Origin: an uncultured bacterium
Lineage (GTDB): Bacteria; Patescibacteriota; Minisyncoccia; SW-4-49-11
DNA: 5,875 bases
Assembly: GCA_913060955.1 (NCBI GenBank)
Contig: CAJXTH010000049.1
Coordinates: 1-5,875, forward strand
Direction of reading: 5' to 3'
In this document: positions 1 to 5,875 of the stretch, piece after piece
Layout of the letters: every line of letters starts with the position of its first letter
How positions within the stretch are numbered: position 1 is the stretch's first letter
Program-made: the position numbers and the translations under genes
Notes under the pieces: generated by a model
What the model saw: the letters and a program-made list of their open reading frames with translations, nothing else
Told to the model about the DNA's origin: nothing
Database searches by the model: none

Positions 1-653
1 TCAAGTTATTTCTCCAAACTCTTATCGCAGGATTTGGAGCCTGGTGGTTTACCTTCAAACTTGATTGGACATCTTTTCATGTGCCAGGAGGGGGGATTTT
101 GGGCCTCGCTTCTGATATCGAGGTTGGGCTTTGGTATATTCCGATCTTTATGTTGATTGTGATTTTTATCATGAATGCGGTGGATATTACTGACGGCCTC
201 GACGGATTGTTGGCTGGGTCCATTATTCCGCCGTATGCTGTCTTAGCTTCTCTTGCCTTTGCTCAAGGAAAGTATGATTTGGCAATTTTTATGGCTACCT
301 TAAGTGGAGCCTTGTTAGCTTTTCTGTGGTTTAATATTTATCCTGCTCGATTTTTCATGGGGGGGACCGGTGCCTTTGCTCTTGGAGCGGTACTTGCCGT
401 AGTGGCTATGCTGACTAATTCTATGCTGATTCTTCCGATTATAGGGTTCCTGTTCTTTGTGGAAGGGTTCTCCTCTCTTATTCAGCTTACCTCCAAAAAA
501 CTCTTTGGACGGAAAGTGTTTCTATCCGCTCCAATTCATCATCATTTTCAGGCAAAAGGATGGCATGAGGCCAAAATTGTGATGAGATTCTGGATTATTT
601 CGATTGTTATGAGTATAATGGGATTAGTGATCGGCTTAATCGGAATGGGCTAA
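1..653 (+). CDS. mraY: Phospho-N-acetylmuramoyl-pentapeptide transferase (MraY), 5'-truncated by window edge
   Basis: The reading frame is open from the left edge (first full codon at 3) and gives 216 residues; the GTG at 81 is internal, not the start. MraY is an integral membrane enzyme that moves phospho-MurNAc-pentapeptide from UDP to undecaprenyl phosphate, making lipid I. Visible family motifs are NAVDITDGLDG at residues 58-68 of the fragment (family NAVNLTDGLDG), and APIHHHFQAKGW at 176-187, the cytoplasmic HHH loop, followed by the final RFWII membrane helix. Several hydrophobic helices alternate with these loops. The N-terminal part with the DD motif lies outside the window. One oddity: the usual FMGDxGS/A motif reads FMGGTGA (residues 118-124), so the Asp expected to help bind Mg2+ is Gly (codon 363-365). 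The downstream murD and ftsW genes support the call. The related transferases WecA/TagO are less likely because of the HHH loop. Confidence 0.95.
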   Translation, partial: KLFLQTLIAGFGAWWFTFKLDWTSFHVPGGGILGLASDIEVGLWYIPIFMLIVIFIMNAVDITDGLDGLLAGSIIPPYAVLASLAFAQGKYDLAIFMATLSGALLAFLWFNIYPARFFMGGTGAFALGAVLAVVAMLTNSMLILPIIGFLFFVEGFSSLIQLTSKKLFGRKVFLSAPIHHHFQAKGWHEAKIVMRFWIISIVMSIMGLVIGLIGMG

Positions 654-779
654 ATAAAACATTATCATTTGGCGAATTCCGGCGTTGTCTGCGTCGTGAC
701 TACACTCGCAATATCTCGATATTGCTCCTGCAGATCACTTCTTGACGCCTTGGATTTCATCCAAATGCTACCGTTTTAT
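654..779. repeat. 126-bp imperfect nested inverted repeat; possible structured RNA or small palindromic element
   Basis: The element starts directly after the mraY stop and folds back on itself in successive arms. The pairs are 654-660 with 773-779 (7 bp), 663-664 with 769-770, 666-672 with 761-767 (CATTTGG/CCAAATG, 7 bp), 674-676 with 756-758, 678-680 with 752-754, 681-685 with 745-749 (GGCGT/ACGCC) plus two G-T wobbles, 688-692 with 730-734 (TCTGC/GCAGA), and the apical hairpin 708-714 with 719-725 (GCAATAT/ATATTGC, loop CTCG). That is about 39 Watson-Crick pairs, symmetric enough to fold from either strand. Unpaired segments remain at 693-707 and 735-742. It looks more GC-rich than its surroundings at 671-700. 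I do not recognise a named RNA family. It could be a non-coding RNA, a cis element of the downstream gene, or a dispersed MITE/REP-like element. The structure is seen directly; the function is unknown. Confidence 0.6.
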
Positions 780-784
780 ACCGT
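769..784 (+). repeat. Short direct repeat TACCGT-4-TACCGT
   Basis: Two copies of TACCGT (769-774 and 779-784) are separated by TTTA, giving a 10-bp period, about one helical turn. They overlap the right arm of the inverted repeat and lie 38 bp before the amidohydrolase start. Such spacing can fit a protein-binding site, but six-base repeats also arise by chance, and no regulator is visible nearby. Confidence 0.3.
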
Positions 785-821
785 GTCAAGGAAGCCTTTC
801 AAACCTAAATACAAAAACTTC

Positions 822-2393
822 ATGCATGACATTGTAATTGAAAACGCCAGGATTGTAGATGGAACTGGAGCACCCGAGCGCTCTGGGACGATTGCTATTC
901 GAAATGGTGTTATCGAGAAGGTAACAGGGCCTCGCTCCTACGAGTCTCCAGAGGTTATTGATGCTCAAGGAAAAATTGTTGCTCCTGGGTTTATTGATGT
1001 TTCAAATCACTCGGATGTTCATTTGACCTTGTTTTCCCAGCCATCACTCAAAAGTTTACTTCACCAGGGAATTACGACGATTATTGGAGGAAATTGTGGA
1101 TCTTCCTTGGCGCCGCTGGTTGATGGCAAAGCTATTGAGTCAATTCAAAAGTGGGGAAAGATCGATCAGGTAAATGTAAACTGGTTGCGGATGAAAGAGT
1201 ATCTGGATGTAATGGTGAGTAAGCAGCTTTCGGTGAACTACGCCACGATGGTTGGGTATTCTACTGTGCGACGCGGATTCTTGAAGGACGAGTATCGACC
1301 ACTTACTGAAGTCGAACTAGAAGGAATATTGCAGTTGGTGGATCATTCACTCAAAGCTGGAGCTCTTGGAGTTTCCATGGGGCTTGCTTTTAGTCATATG
1401 CAGATGGCGGATTTTCATGAGATTAGGCAGGTGGCAGAGCTAATCAAAAAACACAACAAGGTTTTATCTATTCACATGAGAAGTGATGGAGAACGGGTGA
1501 TTGAAGCTTTAGAAGAGGTGATCAAAATTACTCGAGCTACTGGAGTAAAAACCCAAATCAGCCATATAAAAATTCTTGGACGGAAGAATTGGAAGTACTT
1601 TGACATGTTTACTGAGATTTTGAATGAAGCGATTTACTCTGAAGGACTTCCGATTTTGTTTGATGTATTTCCGTATACTGCCAACAACTCCGTGTTGTAT
1701 CTGCTGTTGCCAGAGTGGGTTATGGAAGGAGGAAAAGACGCAATGCTGGAGCGACTTCGAGACGCTGAACTGCGAGAACGGGTGATTGAAGATATGAAGG
1801 CAAATAATTACGATTATGCCCGAGTGATGGTTTCCGATGCTATGATTGATCGTTCGATTCTCGGAAAGTCTATTGTCGAAATTGCTCACAATCAGGGGGT
1901 TTCTGTTGAGGAGGCTCTGGTAAATCTGACTCTTGCTTCCAACGGTCACGCTCGTGTTATTACCCAAGCCATTCACGAAGATCACCTGAAGTACTTTATT
2001 AAACATCCATATTCAATTGTAGGGACCGACGGAATTGGATACGATGATACTTTTGCAGCCAAAGGAGGATTTGATCATCCTCGGTGCTATGGAGCTATGA
2101 CAAAGTATTTGGAAGAGTATGTGCTACCGGGAATAGTTTCGCTTGAGGAAGGAATTGCCAAACTCACTTCACTCCCCGCCAAGCAGTATGGAATCCGAGA
2201 GCGTGGAGTTATTCGAGAGGGATACGTGGCGGATTTGGTGGTAATTGATCCGACCAAAGTTCACTCTCGAGCAAATTTCAGTAACCCAACGGTGTATTCA
2301 GAGGGGATCGAAGAGGTTATTATTGCAGGACACAAAGTTGTTCACAATGGACAATTCTTGGATGCCTATTACGGAGGAGTATTAAAGTACTAA
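822..2393 (+). CDS. N-acyl-D-amino-acid deacylase family amidohydrolase (D-aminoacylase-like)
   Basis: A 523-residue cytoplasmic enzyme of the amidohydrolase superfamily. Family members hydrolyse N-acyl-D-amino acids to the free D-amino acid and a carboxylate. Order of parts: N-terminal beta-sandwich strand (DIVIENARIVDGTGAPE, 3-19), PGFIDVSNHSD (55-65), GGNCGSSLAP (89-98) with the family metal-ligand Cys92, IHMRSDGE (217-224) with His218, QISHIKILGRKNW (245-257) with His248, VGTDG (400-404) with Asp403, and the C-terminal LPAKQYGIRERGVIREGYVADLVV segment (451-474). The first His of the usual HxH motif is Ser61. The ATG at 822 is chosen because family similarity begins there. An in-frame TTG at 669 would add 51 residues translated from the inverted repeat. 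No Shine-Dalgarno is visible. The stop is one base before murD, so co-expression with it is likely. Substrate specificity (D-Glu, D-Asp or neutral) cannot be read from the sequence. Confidence 0.85.
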   Translation: MHDIVIENARIVDGTGAPERSGTIAIRNGVIEKVTGPRSYESPEVIDAQGKIVAPGFIDVSNHSDVHLTLFSQPSLKSLLHQGITTIIGGNCGSSLAPLVDGKAIESIQKWGKIDQVNVNWLRMKEYLDVMVSKQLSVNYATMVGYSTVRRGFLKDEYRPLTEVELEGILQLVDHSLKAGALGVSMGLAFSHMQMADFHEIRQVAELIKKHNKVLSIHMRSDGERVIEALEEVIKITRATGVKTQISHIKILGRKNWKYFDMFTEILNEAIYSEGLPILFDVFPYTANNSVLYLLLPEWVMEGGKDAMLERLRDAELRERVIEDMKANNYDYARVMVSDAMIDRSILGKSIVEIAHNQGVSVEEALVNLTLASNGHARVITQAIHEDHLKYFIKHPYSIVGTDGIGYDDTFAAKGGFDHPRCYGAMTKYLEEYVLPGIVSLEEGIAKLTSLPAKQYGIRERGVIREGYVADLVVIDPTKVHSRANFSNPTVYSEGIEEVIIAGHKVVHNGQFLDAYYGGVLKY

Positions 2394-2394
2394 T

Positions 2395-3786
2395 ATGGAT
2401 TGGAAGGGACGAACAGTGACGGTGATGGGGCTGGGACTTAATACTGGAGGACTGGGTGTTGTTCGGTATCTGCTAGAGCGTGGAGCGAAGCTGATTGTGA
2501 CTGATATGAAGTCGGCAGAAATTCTCGAACCTACTACTCTGGAAATTGCACAACTTCCTGGCTCTGACGATATTGAATATGTTCTTGGAGAACACCGGTA
2601 TCAGGATTTTGAAGGTGTCGACTGTGTAATTAAAAATCCCGGAGTGCCTGATAGTTCTCCCTATCTTGAGCATGCTCGATCAAATCAGGTGGAGGTAAAG
2701 ACCGACCTTGATCTGTTCTTTGAAGAGGTATCAGCCATGGAAAAGCGACCAGTGGTGATTGGAGTGACTGGAACACGAGGGAAAACTACTACCACTATGC
2801 TGATAGCTCATATCCTTCGCGCAGAATTTGGTGAAGAATCTGTTTTGGTTGGAGGAAATGTGCGGAGTTCAGTGTTGAATTTAGTAGAAAAGCTTACTCC
2901 AGATTCAAAAGTAGTCTTGGAGCTTTCCAGCTTTCAGCTGGGTCCAATTCATACGAGTCCAGATATTGCCGTATTTACGAGTTTCTTTCCCGACCATTTG
3001 AACCGCTATGATTCTCTGGATGCCTACTTTGCCGATAAAACCAACATTCTTAATTACCAAGACTCTCGTGGAGTGGCCGTTCTCAATGGAATGCAGCCCG
3101 AGATCCGAAATCTTGCAACAAACGCAGCTGGAGAGGTTGTACTATTTGGTACAGATTGTTCTATGAACCGAGTATGTGTAGATGGGGGAACGAGTATTAT
3201 GGATAACGGACAGGTTGTAGCGGATGTAACCGATCTCCAGATATCAGGGGACCATAATGTTATCAATGCACTGGCTGCCATTGGTGCAGCTCGAGCTGCA
3301 GGTGTCTCACAAGGTGGTATTTCGGGAGCGTTGCGATCATTTCCCGGTGTTCCCGGGAGACAAGAGCGAATTGGGACTATCAACGGGGTAGAAATTATCA
3401 ACGACACCACTTCTACGATGCCAGAAGCGTTGTATACTGCGTTACAAACATTTCGAGATAGGCGGGTGCATTTGATCTGCGGAGGAAACAATAAAGAGCT
3501 CAATTATACCGGAGCGGCAGTACATCTTCATGAGGGTGTTGAAGGAATATATTTGCTTCCGGGGACTGCCAGTCAAGATTTGAAGCAAGAGTTTTGTTCT
3601 GGTCCTATCCTTTGTGAAGAAGTATCGAGCGTAGACGCCGCACTTGAGGCTGCTCTTGATCATGCCAAAGAGGGCGATGTCATTCTATTTTCACCCGGGG
3701 CGACCAGTTTTGGTCAATTTCAAAATGAATTTGAACGAGGAGATGCCTTTGTAGCAGCAGCTAAATCTCAAGGACTCACGATCTAG
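2395..3786 (+). CDS. murD: UDP-N-acetylmuramoyl-L-alanine--D-glutamate ligase (MurD)
   Basis: A complete 463-residue cytoplasmic Mur ligase that adds D-glutamate to UDP-MurNAc-L-Ala using ATP. The Rossmann-type N-domain starts with VTVMGLGLNTGGLG (8-21). The central domain carries the ATP-binding loop GVTGTRGKTTTT (123-134), the MurD hallmark LELSSFQL (175-182), and DHLNRY (200-205). Lys215 in YFADKTNIL is the likely carbamylated lysine. SGDHNVINALAA (284-295) follows, and the C-domain holds NDTTSTMPEAL (336-346), GGNNKELNY (363-371) and SPGATSFGQF (433-442). The loop has Arg where E. coli MurD has Asn (GTNGK). Length is close to the usual 440-460. A purine-rich GGAGGAG (2373-2379) lies upstream, but with a 15-nt spacer it is farther than a typical ribosome binding site. 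Translation is probably coupled to the preceding gene, one base away, and ftsW follows after three bases. Confidence 0.96.
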   Translation: MDWKGRTVTVMGLGLNTGGLGVVRYLLERGAKLIVTDMKSAEILEPTTLEIAQLPGSDDIEYVLGEHRYQDFEGVDCVIKNPGVPDSSPYLEHARSNQVEVKTDLDLFFEEVSAMEKRPVVIGVTGTRGKTTTTMLIAHILRAEFGEESVLVGGNVRSSVLNLVEKLTPDSKVVLELSSFQLGPIHTSPDIAVFTSFFPDHLNRYDSLDAYFADKTNILNYQDSRGVAVLNGMQPEIRNLATNAAGEVVLFGTDCSMNRVCVDGGTSIMDNGQVVADVTDLQISGDHNVINALAAIGAARAAGVSQGGISGALRSFPGVPGRQERIGTINGVEIINDTTSTMPEALYTALQTFRDRRVHLICGGNNKELNYTGAAVHLHEGVEGIYLLPGTASQDLKQEFCSGPILCEEVSSVDAALEAALDHAKEGDVILFSPGATSFGQFQNEFERGDAFVAAAKSQGLTI

Positions 3787-3789
3787 CTT

Positions 3790-4902
3790 ATGACAAAGAA
3801 ACTCCAACAATACGGGATCGACTCGACCTTTCTGATCGCTTTCAGCGTGTTGGTTATCGGAGGGTTAGTTATTTTGCAAACAGCAAGCAGTGTTGCTTCA
3901 TTTAATGAAACCGGAAATCATTACCATTATTTTACCAATCAGCTTGTGCGGGGTGTGTTGCCAGGTGTGATCTTATTTATGACGCTTTCATCCATTCCGT
4001 ACCAAGTTTGGAAAAAACTCTCCTTACTTATCATTGGTGGGGCATTGGTAGTGAATGCGCTAGTTCTCGTCCCAGGCATTGGTCTTGAGCTCAAAGGAGC
4101 TTCACGATGGCTGGATTTGGGCCCTATTGCTTTTCAGCCTTCCGAACTTCTGAAACTTGCTCTGATTCTCTATCTTGCCATGATTCTTTCTAAGTTGGGG
4201 CCAAAAATTAACACTTGGGGAGCTCTTGTGTCAGTCCTAGTGGTTTTATCCCTTACCGTAGGAATAGTAGCTGTAATTCAATCGGACTTGTCCACAGCTC
4301 TTGTGTTGCTTGTGATCGCAGCTAGTATGCTGTTTCAATCGCAAATTGGATTATCAAAGATTCTCATCCTCGCTCTTGTAGGTGTTATTGCTGGGATTGG
4401 ATTTATTGCCATGGAGCCGTACCGACTAGCTCGAGTGCAGACGTTTGTGCAAGGAGGGGAAGAAAATTCACTGGGCCAAGGATATCATGTGCAACAGAAT
4501 CTCATTGCGGTAGGATCTGGGGGAGTCTCTGGAGTTGGCTGGAATCAAAGCCGACAGAAGTTTAACTATGTTCCGGAAACCACAGCAGACTCTGTCTTTG
4601 CTATTTTTGCTGAAGAATCTGGGTTAGTAGGAATAGTGCTCCTTACCATACTCTATCTGGTAATATCAGTTCGACTGATTCAAATATCGGGAAGACTTCC
4701 TGACAGCTATGGACAGTTTATTATTATTGGAGTTGTAACCTGGTTTGTCTTCCAAAGTTTCCTGAACATTGGATCCACCATGAAACTGATTCCACTCACC
4801 GGTATGACCTTACCATTTATTAGCTACGGAAGCTCTTCCTTGTGGGTCTTGTTCGCTGGATTTGGAATCGTTGCCAACGTCACCAAGTATCGCAAGGAGT
4901 AA
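3790..4902 (+). CDS. ftsW: SEDS-family peptidoglycan glycosyltransferase FtsW
   Basis: A complete 370-residue polytopic membrane protein of the SEDS family (FtsW/RodA/SpoVE), which polymerises lipid II into glycan strands together with a class B PBP. About ten hydrophobic segments can be read, beginning with residues 13-31. Conserved pieces are KGASRWLDLGPIAFQPSELLK (102-122), the loop SGVGWNQSRQKFNYVPE (247-263), the presumed catalytic Asp267 within TTADSVFAIFAEESG, and LIPLTGMTLPFISYGSSSL (333-351), where the family usually has GGSSL. FtsW is preferred over RodA because the gene follows mraY and murD and because of the GVGWxQSRQKFNYxPE loop. No PBP gene is visible in the window. The start lies three bases after the murD stop; an AAGGA at 3770-3774 is a poor ribosome binding site with a 15-nt spacer. 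Confidence 0.93.
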   Translation: MTKKLQQYGIDSTFLIAFSVLVIGGLVILQTASSVASFNETGNHYHYFTNQLVRGVLPGVILFMTLSSIPYQVWKKLSLLIIGGALVVNALVLVPGIGLELKGASRWLDLGPIAFQPSELLKLALILYLAMILSKLGPKINTWGALVSVLVVLSLTVGIVAVIQSDLSTALVLLVIAASMLFQSQIGLSKILILALVGVIAGIGFIAMEPYRLARVQTFVQGGEENSLGQGYHVQQNLIAVGSGGVSGVGWNQSRQKFNYVPETTADSVFAIFAEESGLVGIVLLTILYLVISVRLIQISGRLPDSYGQFIIIGVVTWFVFQSFLNIGSTMKLIPLTGMTLPFISYGSSSLWVLFAGFGIVANVTKYRKE

Positions 4903-4913
4903 GGCTATTTGTG

Positions 4914-4942
4914 TTGCATTTGTTTTCAAAAAATGCTAATAT
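4914..4942 (+). promoter_or_regulatory. Candidate extended -10 promoter for rpsB-tsf
   Basis: TTGCAT (4914-4919) is followed by a 17-bp spacer and TAATAT (4937-4942), with TGC directly before it (4934-4936) forming an extended -10. Transcription would begin near 4949, after the in-frame ATG at 4943, which supports the rpsB start at 4982. The -35 matches the consensus in only three positions. A second possible -10, TATAGT (4960-4965), has no good -35 and would leave a very short leader. The call is inference from motif match and position. Confidence 0.5.
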
Positions 4943-4981
4943 ATGACTATTGTAAGCTATATAGTTAATATTTCTCACGCT

Positions 4982-5740
4982 ATGAAGAACGAGCACACAA
5001 GTCGTGTTTCCCTACAGGAAATGGTCAAGGCGGGAGTTCACCTAGGACATCACACTTCTAAGTGGCACCCAAAAATGGAGCAGTACCTTTACGGAAGTAA
5101 AAACAACCTCCACATTATCAACCTAGAAGTCACTCAGGAAAAACTGGATGAAGCCTTTGAGTTTATCAACAAAACTGTTGCTTCTGGAAAAGATGTCCTA
5201 TTTGTAGCAACCAAAAAGCAGGTTGTTCCTATTGTAAAGCAAACAGCAGAGGAGACCGAAATGCCATACGCTGTTAAGAGATGGATCGGAGGAACATTTA
5301 CCAACTTCAAAAATGTTTCTAAGCGAATCAAGCAGCTTGTACAACTTGAAGAAAAACTTGCTACCGGAAAGCTTGAATCATACACCAAGAAAGAGCGAAA
5401 AGTGTTTGGTGACAAAGTAGAGAAGGGAAACAAGCTCTTCCAAGGACTGAAGAACTTGAAGACTCTTCCTGGGGCAGTATTCGTAGAAGATATTACCCGA
5501 GATCACTTGGCAATCAAAGAAGCACATGACATGGGAATCCCTGTTATTGCCCTTGCTGACTCCAATGTAAACCCAGAAATGGTTGACTACGCAATTCCTG
5601 CAAACGACGATGCTATTTCATCTGTTGGATTGATCTATGCAGCTGTTGCTGAAGTTATCAAAGAAGCAAAGAACTCTCGAAAGGCTCCCGAAGCTCCTGC
5701 AAAGGAAGAAGAATCAAAGAAAGAGAAGGCAACTGCCTAA
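4982..5740 (+). CDS. rpsB: Small ribosomal subunit protein uS2
   Basis: A complete 252-residue ribosomal protein S2, a component of the 30S subunit on the solvent side between head and body. Family signatures: VSLQEMVKAGVHLGHHTSKW (9-28), KRWIGGTFTNFK (near 86-97), a long coiled helical hairpin in the middle, PGAVFVEDITRDHLAIKEA (about 162-180), GIPVIALADSNVNP (about 183-196), and ANDDAISSVGLIYAAVAEVI. The last ~25 residues are a Lys/Glu/Ala-rich low-complexity tail. The ATG at 4982 is chosen because it gives the normal short N-terminus (MKNEHTSRVSL); the upstream ATG at 4943 adds 13 residues of no family resemblance and overlaps the likely promoter. No Shine-Dalgarno is visible before 4982. 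The short leader leaves no room for a large S2-binding autoregulatory structure. The next gene is tsf, the classic partner. Confidence 0.97.
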   Translation: MKNEHTSRVSLQEMVKAGVHLGHHTSKWHPKMEQYLYGSKNNLHIINLEVTQEKLDEAFEFINKTVASGKDVLFVATKKQVVPIVKQTAEETEMPYAVKRWIGGTFTNFKNVSKRIKQLVQLEEKLATGKLESYTKKERKVFGDKVEKGNKLFQGLKNLKTLPGAVFVEDITRDHLAIKEAHDMGIPVIALADSNVNPEMVDYAIPANDDAISSVGLIYAAVAEVIKEAKNSRKAPEAPAKEEESKKEKATA

Positions 5741-5770
5741 CAATCATTGAAAACTAACCCAATTCGTTCT

Positions 5771-5875
5771 ATGATTAAAGCACAAGATGTAGCAAAGCTC
5801 CGAGCTGAAACTGGTGTCGGAATTATGGATGCTAAAAAAGCTCTTACCGAGACCAATGGAGACTTCGAAGCAGCT
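5771..5875 (+). CDS. tsf: Elongation factor Ts (EF-Ts), 3'-truncated by window edge
   Basis: The first 35 codons are present and run off the right edge. EF-Ts is the guanine-nucleotide exchange factor for EF-Tu. The visible part is the N-terminal UBA-like domain with the diagnostic LRAETGVGIMDAKKALTET segment (10-28, family LRxxTGAGMMDCKKAL) and NGDFEAA. It lies 30 bp after rpsB with no terminator between them, so the two are very likely co-transcribed. No ribosome binding site is seen before the ATG. Confidence 0.95.
   Translation, partial: MIKAQDVAKLRAETGVGIMDAKKALTETNGDFEAA

Noticed and set aside
665..760. 31-codon minus-strand open frame starting MKSKASRSDL
   Set aside because: It lies wholly inside the inverted repeat, has no visible ribosome binding site, and is short enough to be open by chance. 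The pairing explains the sequence better, although a translated dispersed element cannot be ruled out.
742..770. Promoter TTGACG-17-ATGCTA before the amidohydrolase
   Set aside because: The -35 is good, but ATGCTA is a poor -10 and both boxes fall in stem arms of the inverted repeat. A minus-strand TTGACA (784-789) also lacks a -10 at proper spacing.
654..779. Integron attC site
   Set aside because: The size and fold-back shape are similar, but the ends lack the RYYYAAC/GTTRRRY core boxes, no integrase is present, and no second copy follows the amidohydrolase.
666..780. Rho-independent terminator after mraY
   Set aside because: The apical hairpin has no T-tract after it, and the TTTT at 774-777 is itself part of the outer stem. 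Partial termination is possible but not supported.
669..821. 51-residue N-terminal extension of the amidohydrolase from TTG at 669
   Set aside because: It reads through the inverted repeat, has Cys-rich non-family sequence and no ribosome binding site, and family similarity begins at the ATG at 822. In-frame ATG 765 and GTG 783 were also considered and set aside for the same reason.
1509..2006. 165-residue minus-strand frame, and other minus-strand frames opposite murD and rpsB
   Set aside because: They lie opposite well-supported genes, show no recognisable motif, and are shadows of the coding strand's codon pattern.
1..5875. UGA recoded as glycine (as in Gracilibacteria/Absconditabacteria)
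   Set aside because: All conserved frames run full length without internal TGA, and glycine is encoded by GGN codons throughout.

Overview
The window looks like ordinary chromosomal DNA from a bacterium of the Candidate Phyla Radiation (Patescibacteria, Parcubacteria-like). This placement is inference. It rests on the style of the MurD, FtsW and S2 sequences, the tight gene packing, the near absence of Shine-Dalgarno sequences, and a D-aminoacylase-like amidohydrolase inside a reduced cell-wall cluster. All genes read on the + strand. The four complete genes and mraY end in TAA or TAG, and no in-frame TGA interrupts a conserved domain, so the standard-type code fits and there is no sign of UGA-to-Gly recoding.

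Layout. Positions 1-653 are the 3' two-thirds of mraY (lipid I synthase). Positions 654-821 are the only sizeable gap; most of it (654-779) is a long, imperfect, nested inverted repeat with no recognised identity. Positions 822-2393 encode a 523-residue metal-dependent amidohydrolase of the N-acyl-D-amino-acid deacylase family. Positions 2395-3786 are murD and 3790-4902 are ftsW. A candidate extended -10 promoter (4914-4942) then begins a separate translation unit, rpsB (4982-5740), followed by the first 35 codons of tsf (5771 to the window end).

How the genes fit together. MraY makes lipid I, MurD adds D-glutamate to the UDP-MurNAc-L-Ala precursor, and FtsW polymerises lipid II at the septum. 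This is the mraY-murD-ftsW core of the dcw cluster, but murG and murC do not follow ftsW here; the ribosomal pair rpsB-tsf does. The amidohydrolase sits inside the cell-wall run, one base before murD. One hypothesis is that it releases free D-amino acids, possibly the D-glutamate that MurD uses, from N-acylated forms.

The points most worth a second look are the inverted-repeat element after mraY, the Gly in place of the expected catalytic Asp in the MraY MGDxG motif, the amidohydrolase within the mur genes, and its missing first metal-binding His. I found no CRISPR array, tRNA, rRNA, transposase or obvious defence system.
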